The notes: generated by a model not told the origin, from the sequence alone. Shown: positions 18,851 to 29,554, numbered from the stretch's first letter. The stretch is DNA of 64,000 bases from Vibrionales bacterium SWAT-3 (GCA_000169995.1 AAZW01000009.1:62001-126000), one strand, 5' to 3'. Numbers and translations: made by a program.

Positions 18851-18866
18851 TGGTACAGTGTTTGCT
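18851..18866 (+). promoter_or_regulatory. Sigma-54 promoter before flhA
   Basis: TGGTACAGTGTTTGCT matches TGGCACG-N4-TTGCW with two mismatches and exact GG-N10-GC spacing (GG 18852-18853, GC 18864-18865). It lies about 158 nt before flhA, in the only sizeable gap between flhB and the flhA-to-DUF2802 unit, and probably drives that 13-kb transcript. Confidence 0.78.
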
Positions 18867-19008
18867 ATATCAATCCCGAACATTATAAGCCGGTCATGGT
18901 AAACCTGATCACTATAAACCTTGTTGCTAATAACGTTGGCAACATAGCTTAGCCCTGAGCCCAATTTGCTTGGCGAGAGGCGACAACATAGCGAAACTAT
19001 CTAGATTT

Positions 19009-21108
19009 ATGAAATTCTCCCTGCCTTTTGCGGACAAGCTACCAAAAATCCCTAACCGTGCCATGCCTGCAATTGGTGCGCCTGTTATGGTACTTGCCAC
19101 GCTGGCGATGGTGGTGTTGCCGATTCCTGCGTTCTTGCTGGATATGTTCTTCACCTTCAACATCGCACTCGCTATGGTTGTGTTACTGGTATCGGTTTAC
19201 ACACGAAGACCTTTAGATTTCGCCGCTTTTCCGACCGTCCTTCTTATTGCAACTCTGCTTCGATTGGCGTTGAACGTTGCATCTACTCGTGTGGTTCTAC
19301 TGCACGGTCACGAAGGTGGCGATGCGGCGGGTAACGTGATTGAAGCGTTCGGTAACGTAGTTATCGGTGGTAACTACGCGGTTGGTTTAGTGGTGTTTTT
19401 GATCTTAATGATCATCAACTTCATGGTTGTTACCAAAGGTGCAGGCCGTATCTCGGAAGTAAGTGCGCGTTTCACCTTGGATGCATTACCGGGTAAACAA
19501 ATGGCAATCGATGCCGATTTGAATGCGGGTTTGATCGACCAAGATCAGGCTCGTCTGCGACGTTTTGAAGTAACCAAAGAGGCCGATTTCTACGGTTCGA
19601 TGGATGGTGCTTCGAAGTTCGTTAAAGGTGATGCTATAGCGGGTATTTTGATCCTGTTCATCAACATCATTGGTGGCTTGAGTATCGGTATGGCTCAATT
19701 TGGTTTGGGTTTCGGTGAGGCTATCGAAATCTACACCCTACTGACTATCGGTGATGGTCTGGTTGCACAAATTCCATCTTTATTACTGTCGATCGCTGCT
19801 GCGATGATGGTAACGCGTCAAAATACCGATGAAGACATGGGCCAGCAGCTCATCTTTCAGATGTTCGACAATCCAAAAGCCTTGATGATCACTGCGGCGA
19901 TTCTCGGTGTGATGGGTATTGTTCCGGGCATGCCACACTTCTCGTTCTTGAGCCTGGCTGCAATAGCTGGCGGTGCGGCTTATTACATCGATAAGAAACA
20001 GAAGAAGAAGGCATTGGAGCCGAATCTCCCTGCAGCTGTTGAAGCCAGTGGCGAGACGGGTTCACAGAAAGAGCTCTCTTGGGATGACGTTCAACCTGTT
20101 GATATTATCGGCCTAGAAGTAGGCTATCGCTTGATTCCTTTGGTAGATAGGGACCAAGGCGGCGAACTACTAGAGCGCGTTAAAGGTGTGCGTAAGAAGT
20201 TGTCTCAAGATTTCGGCTTCTTGATCCCTGCAGTACACATCCGTGACAACCTAGAGCTGACACCAAACAGCTACCGAATCACCTTAATGGGTGTTGCGGT
20301 AGGTGAGGCTGAGATAAAGCCTGATATGGAACTCGCGATTAACCCGGGCCAAGTGTACGGGATGATCGACGGTGAGCCGACTATCGATCCGGCATTTGGT
20401 CTCGAAGCGGTATGGATTCGTGAAGAGCAACGTGAACACGCTCAGGCTCTTGGCTACACCGTAGTTGACTCGTCGACCGTACTAGCAACCCACCTCAGCC
20501 AACTGCTTACTAACAATGCGTCGCAGCTTATTGGTCATGAAGAGGTTCAGAATCTACTTGAGATGCTTAGCCGCTCAACACCTAAGTTGGTTGAAGGTTT
20601 TGTACCGGATCAACTGCAGCTTGGTGTGGTCGTGAAAGTGCTACAAAATCTGCTTAATGAAGCCATTCCAATCCGTGATATCCGAACCATAGTCCAAACT
20701 TTGTCGGAGTACTCGAGCAAGAGTCAAGAACCTGACATATTAACGGCGGCTGTTCGTATCTCATTGAAACGACTAATTGTTCAGGAAATCAATGGGATAG
20801 AGCCGGAATTGCCTGTAATAACCCTAATTCCTGAGCTGGAACAAATCTTGCATCAAACCATGCAGGCATCCGGCGGAGAATCTGCTGGTATTGAACCTGG
20901 TTTAGCGGAACGTTTACAGAGCTCTCTTAGCCAAGCGACTCAAGAGCAAGAGCTGAAAGGGGAGCCTGCAGTGCTACTGACTTCAGGCGTATTACGTTCG
21001 ACTCTAGCTAAGTTCGTGAAGAACACGATCCCAAGCTTGAGAGTGCTGTCTTACCAAGAAATACCGGATGAAAAGCAGATACGTATAGTACAAGCTGTTG
21101 GTAATTAA
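19009..21108 (+). CDS. flhA: Flagellar export-gate protein FlhA
   Basis: A 699-residue export-gate subunit; nine copies form the ring that receives substrates and uses the proton motive force. The N-terminal half has about eight membrane helices and the FHIPEP signature ('RRPLDFAAFPTVLLIATLLRLALNVASTR'); the C-terminal half is the cytoplasmic FlhA-C domain. The start is uncertain: ATG 19009 gives 'MKFSLPFADKLPKIPNRAMP', the N-terminus I expect for Vibrio, but has no ribosome site. An in-frame TTG at 18970 would add 13 residues. An AGAGG at 18975-18979 lies too far (about 29 nt) from 19009 to help. Confidence 0.95.
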   Translation: MKFSLPFADKLPKIPNRAMPAIGAPVMVLATLAMVVLPIPAFLLDMFFTFNIALAMVVLLVSVYTRRPLDFAAFPTVLLIATLLRLALNVASTRVVLLHGHEGGDAAGNVIEAFGNVVIGGNYAVGLVVFLILMIINFMVVTKGAGRISEVSARFTLDALPGKQMAIDADLNAGLIDQDQARLRRFEVTKEADFYGSMDGASKFVKGDAIAGILILFINIIGGLSIGMAQFGLGFGEAIEIYTLLTIGDGLVAQIPSLLLSIAAAMMVTRQNTDEDMGQQLIFQMFDNPKALMITAAILGVMGIVPGMPHFSFLSLAAIAGGAAYYIDKKQKKKALEPNLPAAVEASGETGSQKELSWDDVQPVDIIGLEVGYRLIPLVDRDQGGELLERVKGVRKKLSQDFGFLIPAVHIRDNLELTPNSYRITLMGVAVGEAEIKPDMELAINPGQVYGMIDGEPTIDPAFGLEAVWIREEQREHAQALGYTVVDSSTVLATHLSQLLTNNASQLIGHEEVQNLLEMLSRSTPKLVEGFVPDQLQLGVVVKVLQNLLNEAIPIRDIRTIVQTLSEYSSKSQEPDILTAAVRISLKRLIVQEINGIEPELPVITLIPELEQILHQTMQASGGESAGIEPGLAERLQSSLSQATQEQELKGEPAVLLTSGVLRSTLAKFVKNTIPSLRVLSYQEIPDEKQIRIVQAVGN

Positions 21109-21135
21109 GCCGCCTAATTAGAACGGACGATCGAA

Positions 21136-22647
21136 TTGAAAATTAAACGATTTTTTGCAAAAGACATGCGGACTGCTCTGCTCCAAGTTAAAGAAGAACT
21201 TGGTTCGGACGCAGTGATCATGTCTAACAAAAAGGTCGCAGGTGGCGTGGAAATTGTTGCCGCTATTGATGGCGAATCTAGCCCGTCAGCAGCGAGTTCA
21301 AGACTCAACAAACCTCAGCAGCCTGCGCATAGCCAATACACGCAAATGGCCGCTCCCTCAGCTCCGGCAGGGCGTCGCGAATTAGATGATGACAAGGTAA
21401 GCCTTCAGTCAAACTCTGAAGGTGGACGCTCAATGACCAAGCGCTTTGCAAACATGCTCAAGCAATACAGTCATGGCGCAGACGATGAGCCGCAGCACCG
21501 CGCTGAAAACGAAGACTCTCTGTCAGCGTTACTTAATCGCCAATCTAGCAACAGTCACCTGTCGCACAACAGCCAGCCATCGAGTGGTAGCCTAGATTCA
21601 GCATTTGCTCGCGAAACTGGCCTCTCTAAATTGATTGCTGAGGATCGCCGAGTTGAACGCCCTGCACCTCGCTTGGATCCGACTCGTTACGATCGCGGTC
21701 GCGACAGTGGTCAATCCAAGGGGTCTGATACCGAAATGGAAACGATGCGCGAAGAGATGACCTCAATTCGTCGTCTGTTAGAGCATCAAGTTTCTGGGTT
21801 GATGTGGCAAGAAGTTGAGCGCCGTGAACCGCTGAGAGCCATGCTTATCAAACGTCTAGAACGCATGGGTGTATCGGCAGAACTTGCAGATCAGATGGCT
21901 TGTTACATTCCTGAAGATACCAAACCAGCTCGTGCATGGAAGGCGTTGTTAGCCTTGGTTGCTGACCAGATCTCCGTGACACAGAAAGATATTTTAAAAC
22001 GCGGCGGAATTGTGGCTCTACTTGGCCCAACCGGCGTGGGTAAAACGACGACGGTTGCAAAGCTTGCGGCTCGTGCTGCCATGGAATATGGCGCAGATAA
22101 CGTAGCACTAGTGACAACGGACACATATCGTATAGGTGCACATGAGCAGTTATCGATTTATGGTCGAATTATGGGTTGTCCTGTAAGAGTTGCTAAAGAT
22201 TCTAGCGAACTGGCCGATGTAATATATCAGTTACGTAATCGTCGCCTGATTCTGGTCGATACTGCGGGTATGGGACAACGAGATGTTCGCCTATCTGAGC
22301 AGTTAGACACATTGATGCAAGAGAGTGGTTCCGTTATCAATAGCTACCTTGTTTTGCCGGCTACAGCGCAGCGCAAAGTACTACAAGAAACAATTGAACA
22401 CTTTAGAAGAATCCCGTTGTCGGGATGCATCATGACTAAATTGGATGAATCTCTCAGTCTTGGTGAATTCATCAGTGTCGTAATACAAAATGCATTACCA
22501 GTTGCTTACATAGCAAATGGTCAACGAGTTCCTGAAGATATCGTTATAGCTCAACCAAAGTACATGATTGCTAAGGCAAATGAGTTATTAGAGAAATCTA
22601 CAGAGAATGAACCTCATTACTGGAACAGCGATTCTGAAGGGCTCTAG
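21136..22647 (+). CDS. flhF: Polar flagellum placement GTPase FlhF
   Basis: FlhF (503 residues) is an SRP-type GTPase that sets the flagellum at the cell pole and recruits FliF. An N-terminal B domain (about 1-210, Ser/Gln/Arg-rich and poorly conserved after residue 55) precedes the helical N domain and the G domain with GPTGVGKT (297-304), 'DTYRIGAHEQL' and 'DTAGMGQRD'. The start is TTG, supported by the conserved 'MKIKRFFAKDMRTAL'. It is followed after 13 nt by flhG, its antagonist. Confidence 0.95.
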   Translation: MKIKRFFAKDMRTALLQVKEELGSDAVIMSNKKVAGGVEIVAAIDGESSPSAASSRLNKPQQPAHSQYTQMAAPSAPAGRRELDDDKVSLQSNSEGGRSMTKRFANMLKQYSHGADDEPQHRAENEDSLSALLNRQSSNSHLSHNSQPSSGSLDSAFARETGLSKLIAEDRRVERPAPRLDPTRYDRGRDSGQSKGSDTEMETMREEMTSIRRLLEHQVSGLMWQEVERREPLRAMLIKRLERMGVSAELADQMACYIPEDTKPARAWKALLALVADQISVTQKDILKRGGIVALLGPTGVGKTTTVAKLAARAAMEYGADNVALVTTDTYRIGAHEQLSIYGRIMGCPVRVAKDSSELADVIYQLRNRRLILVDTAGMGQRDVRLSEQLDTLMQESGSVINSYLVLPATAQRKVLQETIEHFRRIPLSGCIMTKLDESLSLGEFISVVIQNALPVAYIANGQRVPEDIVIAQPKYMIAKANELLEKSTENEPHYWNSDSEGL

Positions 22648-22660
22648 GCGGCGGATAAAT

Positions 22661-23548
22661 ATGAATGAAAATATGATACACGATCAAGCTAGCGGCCTCC
22701 GTCGCTTAACCAAGCCTTCAATCACCAAAGTTATTGCGGTAACCGGTGGTAAAGGCGGCGTTGGTAAATCTAATGTGACGTTAGGTATGGCTATTTGTAT
22801 GGCGCGCCAAGGTAAAAAAGTCATGGTGCTTGATGCCGACTTAGGCCTTGCGAACGTTGATATCATGCTAGGAATTCGCTCTAAGCGAAACCTTGGGCAT
22901 GTGTTAGCGGGTGAATGTGAACTCAAAGATGCGATTGTTGAAGGTCCGCACGGAATAAAAATCATTCCTGCGACATCGGGCACGCAGAGCATGACAGAAC
23001 TATCACACGCACAACACGCTGGTTTGATTCGCGCATTTGGCACCCTTGAAGACGAGATGGACATCTTGCTAGTGGATACCGCGGCTGGAATCTCGGACAT
23101 GGTGATCAGTTTCTCAAGAGCGGCGCAAGATGTGGTGGTCGTAGTATGTGATGAACCTACCTCAATCACAGATGCATATGCGTTGATTAAGCTTTTGAGC
23201 AGAGAGCACCAAGTTCAGCGATTTAAAGTTGTTGCAAATATGGTCAGAAGCTACCGCGAAGGCCGAGAATTATTTGCAAAATTGACTTTGGTCACAGAGC
23301 GCTTCTTGAATGTGAGCCTCGAACTCGTAGCATGTATTCCTTTAGATGATAAAGTACGTCAATCAGTCAAGAGACAGAAAATCGTAGTCGACGCGTTTCC
23401 TCGCTCTCCAGCTGCGTTGGCAATCAGCTCACTGGCTAATAAAGCATTGACCTGGCCAATACCAAAAACACCAAGTGGACACTTGGAGTTCTTTGTTGAA
23501 AGGCTGCTGAACCGTACTGAATTTGTAGAGGAACCATTTGGTGAATAA
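22661..23548 (+). CDS. flhG: Flagellar number regulator FlhG, MinD-like ATPase
   Basis: A MinD/ParA-family ATPase of 295 residues that restricts the number of polar flagella, partly by acting on FlrA and FlhF. The N-terminal DQASGLR (8-14) is the DQAxxLR helix known to stimulate FlhF GTPase. The deviant Walker A KGGVGKS is at 31-37. A C-terminal amphipathic helix ('LEFFVERLLNR') probably binds membrane. ATG 22661 is chosen over an upstream in-frame ATG (22607, inside flhF) because of GGCGGA just before it and because the DQAxxLR helix then falls at the N-terminus. It overlaps fliA by 8 nt. Confidence 0.95.
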   Translation: MNENMIHDQASGLRRLTKPSITKVIAVTGGKGGVGKSNVTLGMAICMARQGKKVMVLDADLGLANVDIMLGIRSKRNLGHVLAGECELKDAIVEGPHGIKIIPATSGTQSMTELSHAQHAGLIRAFGTLEDEMDILLVDTAAGISDMVISFSRAAQDVVVVVCDEPTSITDAYALIKLLSREHQVQRFKVVANMVRSYREGRELFAKLTLVTERFLNVSLELVACIPLDDKVRQSVKRQKIVVDAFPRSPAALAISSLANKALTWPIPKTPSGHLEFFVERLLNRTEFVEEPFGE

Positions 23549-24275
23549 AGCGCTTACCTACGACCAACACGCTAATCACAATAGCCAACAGGCTTTTTTT
23601 GAGAAGTACTCTGTGTTGGTTAAACGTATCGCTCATCACTTGTTGGGGCGATTACCGCCTAATGTATTGGTTGATGACTTGATTCAAGCTGGCATGATCG
23701 GCTTGATTGAAGCGCAACAAAACTATGATGGTACCAAAGGCGCAAGCTTTGAGACGTATGCCGGTATTCGAATCCGTGGTGCAATGTTGGATGACATTCG
23801 CCGTGGGGATTGGGTGCCGAGATCGGTTCATAAAAACAATCGAGAAATCAGCAGTGCAATTGCGGAACTAGAGAGTACTCTCAACCGCGACCCAAGCGAT
23901 GCCGAAGTAGCAAAGCACATGGGACTCAGTTTAGAGCAGTATCATAGCGCTTTAACTGATATTAATTGCTCAAGATTGGTCGGGATCGAAGATTTAGGCG
24001 TCTCAGATGATGTAATATCTCCGAATGAAGACTCTCAAGATAACGCGCCTTTTCAAGGGGTTGCTGATGAGTCATTCCGCCAAGCTCTGATCGATTCGAT
24101 AAAACAGCTTCCGGAAAGGGAAGGCTTAGTGCTTTCTCTTTATTACGACGAAGAACTCAATTTAAAAGAGATTGGGGAAGTATTAGGTGTCAGCGAATCT
24201 CGTGTCAGCCAAATATTGAGCCAATCTATGCAGCGTTTACGCACTAAGTTAAGTGCTTGGACACAGAACGACTAA
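23541..24275 (+). CDS. fliA: RNA polymerase sigma-28 factor FliA
   Basis: A 244-residue sigma factor for late flagellar genes such as motor and additional flagellin genes, held inactive by FlgM until the hook is complete. Region 2 ('[54 protein letters not shown]') and region 4 ('[39 protein letters not shown]') are intact. GTG 23541 is preferred over TTG 23538 because AGAGGAA (23527-23533) is well spaced from it and MNKALTYDQ is the expected start. It overlaps the end of flhG. Confidence 0.95.
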   Translation: MNKALTYDQHANHNSQQAFFEKYSVLVKRIAHHLLGRLPPNVLVDDLIQAGMIGLIEAQQNYDGTKGASFETYAGIRIRGAMLDDIRRGDWVPRSVHKNNREISSAIAELESTLNRDPSDAEVAKHMGLSLEQYHSALTDINCSRLVGIEDLGVSDDVISPNEDSQDNAPFQGVADESFRQALIDSIKQLPEREGLVLSLYYDEELNLKEIGEVLGVSESRVSQILSQSMQRLRTKLSAWTQND

Positions 24276-24306
24276 CAACACTGATTTTTATTCAGTGGAG
24301 GCTAAT

Positions 24307-24687
24307 TTGAACAAAAACATGAAAATTCTCATTGTTGATGATTTTTCAACGATGCGCCGAATTGTTAAAAACCTACTTCGCGACCTAGGTTTCAACAACA
24401 CACAAGAAGCAGACGATGGCTTGACCGCGTTACCTATGCTGAAAAAAGGCGAATTTGATTTCGTGGTAACTGACTGGAACATGCCGGGCATGCAAGGTAT
24501 CGACCTGCTAAAACACATTCGTGCAGACGCTGAACTTAAGCACCTTCCAGTGCTAATGATCACAGCAGAAGCGAAGCGTGAGCAGATCATCGAAGCAGCG
24601 CAAGCGGGTGTAAATGGTTACATTGTGAAGCCTTTCACTGCCGCAACTCTTAAAGAAAAACTAGATAAGATTTTTGAGCGCTTATAA
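24307..24687 (+). CDS. cheY: Chemotaxis response regulator CheY
   Basis: A single receiver domain of about 126 residues with phosphoacceptor D56, acidic pocket D11-D12, the 'MITAEAK' threonine segment and 'YIVKPF' lysine. Phospho-CheY binds FliM and turns the motor to clockwise. The sequence resembles the Vibrio CheY that controls the polar flagellum (CheY3 in V. cholerae). The start is TTG 24307 because GGAGG (24297-24301) is 5 nt away; ATG 24319 and GTG 24295 are alternatives that change only a few residues. Confidence 0.96.
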   Translation: MNKNMKILIVDDFSTMRRIVKNLLRDLGFNNTQEADDGLTALPMLKKGEFDFVVTDWNMPGMQGIDLLKHIRADAELKHLPVLMITAEAKREQIIEAAQAGVNGYIVKPFTAATLKEKLDKIFERL

Positions 24688-24800
24688 GCATTAAAAATAA
24701 CCTGTTTTTAGGCGCTTCTAGAGAGACATTAACTTTTTAGTTTCCCGTTTTTCTCAAACGTTGAAGCGTCACAAATATGCGGAGTAAGGCCGAACTCAGG

Positions 24801-25532
24801 ATGATTTCATTAGAACAAGCAAAAAAATTAGTAGAGCTGCTTGAAAACGATGAGCAGCAAGATGCTGATTCTCTTGTTAGAAGCATTTATGAAGACAACT
24901 TTAGTCTTCAAGACAATCCAATGCTTCAAGAAATAGGTAGTCTGACTCGCGACCTCCATGACTCTTTGACACAATTCAACTTTGACGAGCGCATTAGCGT
25001 TATCGCAAATGATGAAATCCCTGATGCAAGGGATCGCCTTCAGTATGTCATTGATAAAACGGAAGTTGCGGCAAATAAAACGATGGACGCTGTCGATCGC
25101 TGTATGCCAATCGCAGACAACCTACACGAGTGTTTACTTCAAGTAAGGCCTCAATGGAATGAACTGATGCATGGCCGCATTGAGCTGGCACAATTTAAAG
25201 CTTTATGTCACCGCATTGATGGATTGCTTGTCCAAGTAGAGGGCGATAGTACCGAACTACGTGGGCAACTGACTGAAATCTTGATGGCTCAGGATTTCCA
25301 AGATTTAACTGGGCAAATTATTAGCAAAGTTATTACCTTGGTGAATGAGGTTGAAGGGCGCTTAGTCGAGATTCTCACCGTATTTGGTGCGAATCAGGTT
25401 GAGCCAACTCCAACATCAGAGAAGAAAGCATCGATTGCTCCAGAAGGACCAATCATGAATCCAGAAGAGCGCGAAGACGCTGTTGCTTCTCAGGATGAAG
25501 TCGACGATTTGTTATCCAGTCTTGGATTTTAA
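24801..25532 (+). CDS. cheZ: Chemotaxis CheY phosphatase CheZ
   Basis: CheZ (243 residues from ATG 24801) removes phosphate from CheY and ends the tumble signal. It is mainly helical, with the conserved active segment 'LMAQDFQDLTGQIISKVI' and the C-terminal CheY-docking peptide 'SQDEVDDLLSSLGF'. 'IPDARDRLQYVIDKTEVAANKTMDAVDRCMP' is the N-terminal signature. An upstream in-frame ATG (24777) would add 8 residues; I prefer MISLEQAKKL as start from family resemblance. It lies 10 nt before cheA. Confidence 0.94.
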   Translation: MISLEQAKKLVELLENDEQQDADSLVRSIYEDNFSLQDNPMLQEIGSLTRDLHDSLTQFNFDERISVIANDEIPDARDRLQYVIDKTEVAANKTMDAVDRCMPIADNLHECLLQVRPQWNELMHGRIELAQFKALCHRIDGLLVQVEGDSTELRGQLTEILMAQDFQDLTGQIISKVITLVNEVEGRLVEILTVFGANQVEPTPTSEKKASIAPEGPIMNPEEREDAVASQDEVDDLLSSLGF

Positions 25533-25541
25533 AGGTAACGT

Positions 25542-27641
25542 ATGAGCTACGATTTAGACGAAGATATTCTTCAGGACTTTTTAGTCGAAGCAGGAGAGAT
25601 CCTTGAGCTTCTATCAGAGCAGCTGGTAGAACTTGAGAATAACCCTGACGACAAAGACCTATTAAATGCTATTTTCCGTGGTTTCCATACAGTAAAAGGT
25701 GGTGCTGGTTTCCTAGCATTAACTGAGCTGGTGGATACTTGTCATGGTGCCGAGAATGTGTTCGACATTCTACGCAACGGCCAACGCAGCGTAACATCAG
25801 GCTTGATGGATACCATGCTGCAGGCTCTAGACACTGTTAATACACAGTTCCAAGCCGTGCAAGATCAGGAACCTTTAGTGCCAGCAGACCAAGCGTTATT
25901 GGACGAACTTCACCGCCTCTGTAAACCAGAGTCAGCAGATGAAGTTGCACCAGTAGAAGCGCCTGCACCTGTTATCCCTGAGCCTATCGCTGTTGAACCT
26001 GAACCGGTTGTCGAAAGCCCGAGCATCAGCGCCTCTTCAGTAGACGATATCTCTGAAGATGAATTTGAACGTCTGCTCGATGAACTTCATGGTAAAGGTG
26101 GCTCACCAACGTCATCTGCGGCACCAACACCGCCGCCAGCACCAGCTGCACCACAACCTGTGGTTGATAGTGGTGATATCACTGACGACGAATTCGAAAA
26201 GTTATTGGACGAACTGCATGGTGCGGGTAATAGCCCGACAAGTGCGGGTTCAACGCCGCCTCCACCGCCAGCACCTGCTGCAGCACCAGTATCGGCGATG
26301 TCTGAGGGCGACGATCTGATGACTGATGAAGAGTTTGAGAAGCTACTTGATCAGTTACACGGCTCTGGCAATGGTCCATCAGTTGAAGAACTCGATGCCG
26401 CGACTAAGCCTGCTGAAAGTAAGCCAGTTGCACCTCAAGCTGCGCCTAAGCCGCAACCCGCAGCGCCAGCAACCGTTCGTGTTGATACCTCAACGCTGGA
26501 TACCATCATGAACATGGTCGGCGAATTGGTATTGGTTCGTAACCGACTCGTTAGCCTTGGCTTAAACAGTAACGACGAAGAAATGTCGAAAGCTGTCTCT
26601 AACTTAGATGTTGTTACTGCAGACCTACAAGGTGCGGTAATGAAGACTCGTATGCAGCCGATCAAGAAAGTATTTGGTCGCTTCCCTCGAGTTGTCCGCG
26701 ACCTTGCACGTAGCCTGAAAAAAGACATCGTTCTTGAGATGCGTGGTGAAGAAACGGATCTAGACAAAAACTTAGTAGAAGCACTTGCTGATCCACTGAT
26801 TCACTTGGTTAGAAACTCAGTTGACCACGGTATTGAAATGCCTGAAGACCGAGTGATGGCGGGTAAATCAAGAACCGGTAAAGTGATTCTGTCTGCCTCT
26901 CAAGAGGGTGATCACATTGAGCTGGCTATCGTTGATGACGGTGGCGGTATGGACCCCGATAAGCTTCGTGCTATTGCGGTTAAACGTGGTCTGATGGATG
27001 AAGATGCTGCTTCTCGTTTATCAAACAAAGAGTGTTTCAACCTAATTTTCGCGCCAGGCTTCTCAAGTAAAGAGCAGATCTCTGATATCTCTGGTCGTGG
27101 TGTAGGTATGGACGTTGTGAAAACGGCGATCAACACACTGAATGGCTCAATTGATATCGATTCTGAGATGGGACAAGGCACCAAGATTATGATCAAGGTT
27201 CCACTGACACTAGCGATTCTACCTACCTTGATGGTTGGTGTTTCTGGTCACCCATTTGCGCTGCCTTTGGCTTCGGTTAACGAGATCTTCCACTTAGATC
27301 TAAGCCGTACCAACGTGGTTGATGGTCAGTTGACGATCATCGTTCGCGATAAATCGATTCCACTGTTCTACTTGCAAAACTGGCTTGCACCGAAAGCCGG
27401 CGATGTTGAGCTACGTAAAGGACATGGTCATGTGGTTATCGTGCAACTAGGTAGCCAGCGTGTTGGTTTTGTTGTTGATACGCTTATCGGTCAAGAAGAA
27501 GTGGTTATCAAGCCGCTTGATAAACTGTTGCAAGGTACGCCAGGCATGGCAGGTGCAACAATTACAAGTGATGGTCACATTGCATTGATTCTAGATGTGC
27601 CGGACTTGTTGAAGCAGTACGCAGCTGCGTCAAGAATTTAA
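25542..27641 (+). CDS. cheA: Chemotaxis histidine kinase CheA with repeated linker motif
   Basis: A 699-residue array kinase that phosphorylates CheY and CheB. P1 has the phospho-histidine H49 in '[13 protein letters not shown]'. Instead of an obvious P2 there is a Pro/Ala-rich linker (about 128-310) with three copies of a 13-residue motif, (E/D)xEFExLLDxLHG. Then come the P3 dimerisation helices ('[19 protein letters not shown]'), the P4 ATP domain ('[12 protein letters not shown]', 'DDGGGM', 'GRGVGMDVV') and a CheW-like P5. In V. parahaemolyticus a localisation and inheritance domain in the CheA linker is held by ParP; the repeats are the likely counterpart. Confidence 0.96.
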   Translation: MSYDLDEDILQDFLVEAGEILELLSEQLVELENNPDDKDLLNAIFRGFHTVKGGAGFLALTELVDTCHGAENVFDILRNGQRSVTSGLMDTMLQALDTVNTQFQAVQDQEPLVPADQALLDELHRLCKPESADEVAPVEAPAPVIPEPIAVEPEPVVESPSISASSVDDISEDEFERLLDELHGKGGSPTSSAAPTPPPAPAAPQPVVDSGDITDDEFEKLLDELHGAGNSPTSAGSTPPPPPAPAAAPVSAMSEGDDLMTDEEFEKLLDQLHGSGNGPSVEELDAATKPAESKPVAPQAAPKPQPAAPATVRVDTSTLDTIMNMVGELVLVRNRLVSLGLNSNDEEMSKAVSNLDVVTADLQGAVMKTRMQPIKKVFGRFPRVVRDLARSLKKDIVLEMRGEETDLDKNLVEALADPLIHLVRNSVDHGIEMPEDRVMAGKSRTGKVILSASQEGDHIELAIVDDGGGMDPDKLRAIAVKRGLMDEDAASRLSNKECFNLIFAPGFSSKEQISDISGRGVGMDVVKTAINTLNGSIDIDSEMGQGTKIMIKVPLTLAILPTLMVGVSGHPFALPLASVNEIFHLDLSRTNVVDGQLTIIVRDKSIPLFYLQNWLAPKAGDVELRKGHGHVVIVQLGSQRVGFVVDTLIGQEEVVIKPLDKLLQGTPGMAGATITSDGHIALILDVPDLLKQYAAASRI
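26055..26363 (+). repeat. Three copies of a 13-residue motif in the CheA linker
   Basis: Copies cover CheA residues 172-184, 215-227 and 262-274: [26 protein letters not shown] and [13 protein letters not shown]. Each is preceded by an acidic Asp/Ser stretch and followed by Gly-Ser/Asn and a Pro/Ala-rich spacer of about 30 residues. The DNA is diverged between copies while the protein is kept, so selection acts on the peptide. Confidence 0.9.
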
Positions 27642-27654
27642 TTTAAGGATAAAT

Positions 27655-28761
27655 ATGGCGATTAAAGTATTAGTCGTTGATGATTCGAGCTTTTTTCGTC
27701 GTCGAGTAAGCGAGATCATCAATTCAGAGGCTCGCCTAGAAGTCATCGATGTTGCGGTAAATGGTAAGGAAGCGGTAGAGAAAGCGAAACAGCTAAGACC
27801 TGACGTGATTACTATGGACATCGAAATGCCTGTCATGGACGGTATCACAGCCGTTCGTGAAATTATGGCGGCGTCTCCAACGCCTATTTTGATGTTTTCA
27901 TCGCTAACGCATGACGGTGCTAAAGCGACATTAGATGCTCTAGATGCGGGTGCTTTAGACTTCCTACCTAAGAAGTTTGAAGACATTGCACGTAACCGCG
28001 ATGATGCCGTTGCGTTACTTCAACAGCGTGTGATTCAGATTGCGGCTAAACGTGCTTTCATGCGCCGTGCGCCAATTGCACCGAGAGCAACAGCAACTAC
28101 GTCAACATCCACGCCATTGCGTCAACCGGTTTCTAATGCTGCTCCAGCCGCTAGACCTACGGTCGCATCCGCTGCGAAATTCAGAGCTTCGGGTAAGAAG
28201 TATCAGCTAACGGCAATTGGTACGTCGACTGGCGGACCTGTTGCGCTGCAGAAGATTTTAACGCGTATCCCTGCGAACTACCCGCACCCTATTGTGCTAG
28301 TTCAACATATGCCTGCGGCTTTTGCTAGCCGCTTGAATACCTTGTGTAAGATCGAAGTTCGCGAAGCTCAAGATGGAGACGTGTTGAAGCCTGGCGTTGC
28401 TTATCTTGCTCCAGGCGGCAAGCAGATGATGGTTGATGGTCGTGCTGGATCGGCTCGCCTAAGAATCATCGATGGCGGCGATCGCATGAACTACAAACCT
28501 TGTGTGGATGTGACTTTCGGCTCTGCTGCGAAGATCTACGGCGACAAAGTGTTGTCTATGATACTGACAGGCATGGGTGCCGATGGTCGAGAAGGTTCAC
28601 GCATGTTGAAAACCGCAGGCTCGACAGTCTGGGCACAAGATGAAGATAGCTGTGTTGTATATGGTATGCCTCAAGCTGTAGCAAAAGCTGGCATTTCTAC
28701 TGAAGACCTACCTCTGGACCGCATCGCGGAACGGATCTTGGTTGAAGTTGGGTTAGCTTAG
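27655..28761 (+). CDS. cheB: Chemotaxis methylesterase/deamidase CheB
   Basis: CheB (368 residues) resets receptors by removing methyl groups. The receiver domain (1-120) has phosphoacceptor D55 and K107; a Pro/Ala/Thr linker (about 138-175) leads to the methylesterase domain with catalytic S191 ('GTSTGG'), H218 ('VQHMP') and D310 ('TGMGADG'). It lies 13 nt after cheA and 10 nt before parC. No cheR is in the window. Confidence 0.96.
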   Translation: MAIKVLVVDDSSFFRRRVSEIINSEARLEVIDVAVNGKEAVEKAKQLRPDVITMDIEMPVMDGITAVREIMAASPTPILMFSSLTHDGAKATLDALDAGALDFLPKKFEDIARNRDDAVALLQQRVIQIAAKRAFMRRAPIAPRATATTSTSTPLRQPVSNAAPAARPTVASAAKFRASGKKYQLTAIGTSTGGPVALQKILTRIPANYPHPIVLVQHMPAAFASRLNTLCKIEVREAQDGDVLKPGVAYLAPGGKQMMVDGRAGSARLRIIDGGDRMNYKPCVDVTFGSAAKIYGDKVLSMILTGMGADGREGSRMLKTAGSTVWAQDEDSCVVYGMPQAVAKAGISTEDLPLDRIAERILVEVGLA

Positions 28762-28771
28762 GTAAATCGCG

Positions 28772-29540
28772 ATGATTGTTTGGAGTGTTGCAAACCAAAA
28801 AGGTGGTGTTGGTAAAACAACCACGACAGTGACCATGGCAGGCCTGCTTGCTTTAAAAGGACACCGCGTGTTGTTGGTGGATACTGACCCACATGCATCA
28901 CTGACCACCTATCTGGGTTACGACTCAGATACGGTGGAGTCGAGCTTGTTCGATCTGTTTCAGCTTCGTGAGTTTTCTGCGCAGGCGGTAAGACCGCTGA
29001 CGTTGCAAACCGAAGTTGAAGGCATCGATATCATCCCAGCACACATGTCATTAGCAACACTTGACCGTGTGATGGGAAATCGAAGCGGTATGGGGTTGAT
29101 CTTGAAGCGTGCTTTGGCGGCGTTGAAAGAAGATTATGACTACGTGTTGATCGACTGTCCGCCAATTCTTGGTGTGATGATGGTGAATGCATTGGCAGCG
29201 AGTGACCGTATTTTGATTCCGGTACAGACTGAGTTTCTGGCGATGAAGGGGCTAGAGCGTATGATTCGTACGCTAACCATCATGCAGAAATCTCGCAAAA
29301 CACCGTTTAAAGTGACGATTGTCCCTACCATGTACGACAAACGAACCAAGGCATCACTGCAAACACTTACGCAGCTGAAAGAGGACTACCCAAACCAAGT
29401 TTGGACCTCAGCGGTACCGATTGATACCAAGTTTAGAGACGCAAGCTTAAAGCGCTTGCCTGCCTCTCACTTTGCATCGGGAAGCCGTGGTGTATTTGCT
29501 TATAAACAGCTGCTTATTTATCTCGAAAGGTTGGCGATAA

Positions 29541-29554
<14 letters not shown>
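28772..29554 (+). CDS. parC: Polar chemotaxis-array positioning ATPase ParC
   Basis: A ParA/Soj-like ATPase of 260 residues with deviant Walker A KGGVGKT (10-16), 'LLVDTDPHASLTTYLG' and 'DYVLIDCPPILGVMM'. In Vibrio, ParC forms a polar focus, depends on the HubP anchor and recruits chemotaxis arrays to the old pole and then to the new one. It is not the topoisomerase IV subunit of the same name. Its place after cheB and its 14-nt overlap with the partner parP support this role over a plasmid-partition role. Confidence 0.9.
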
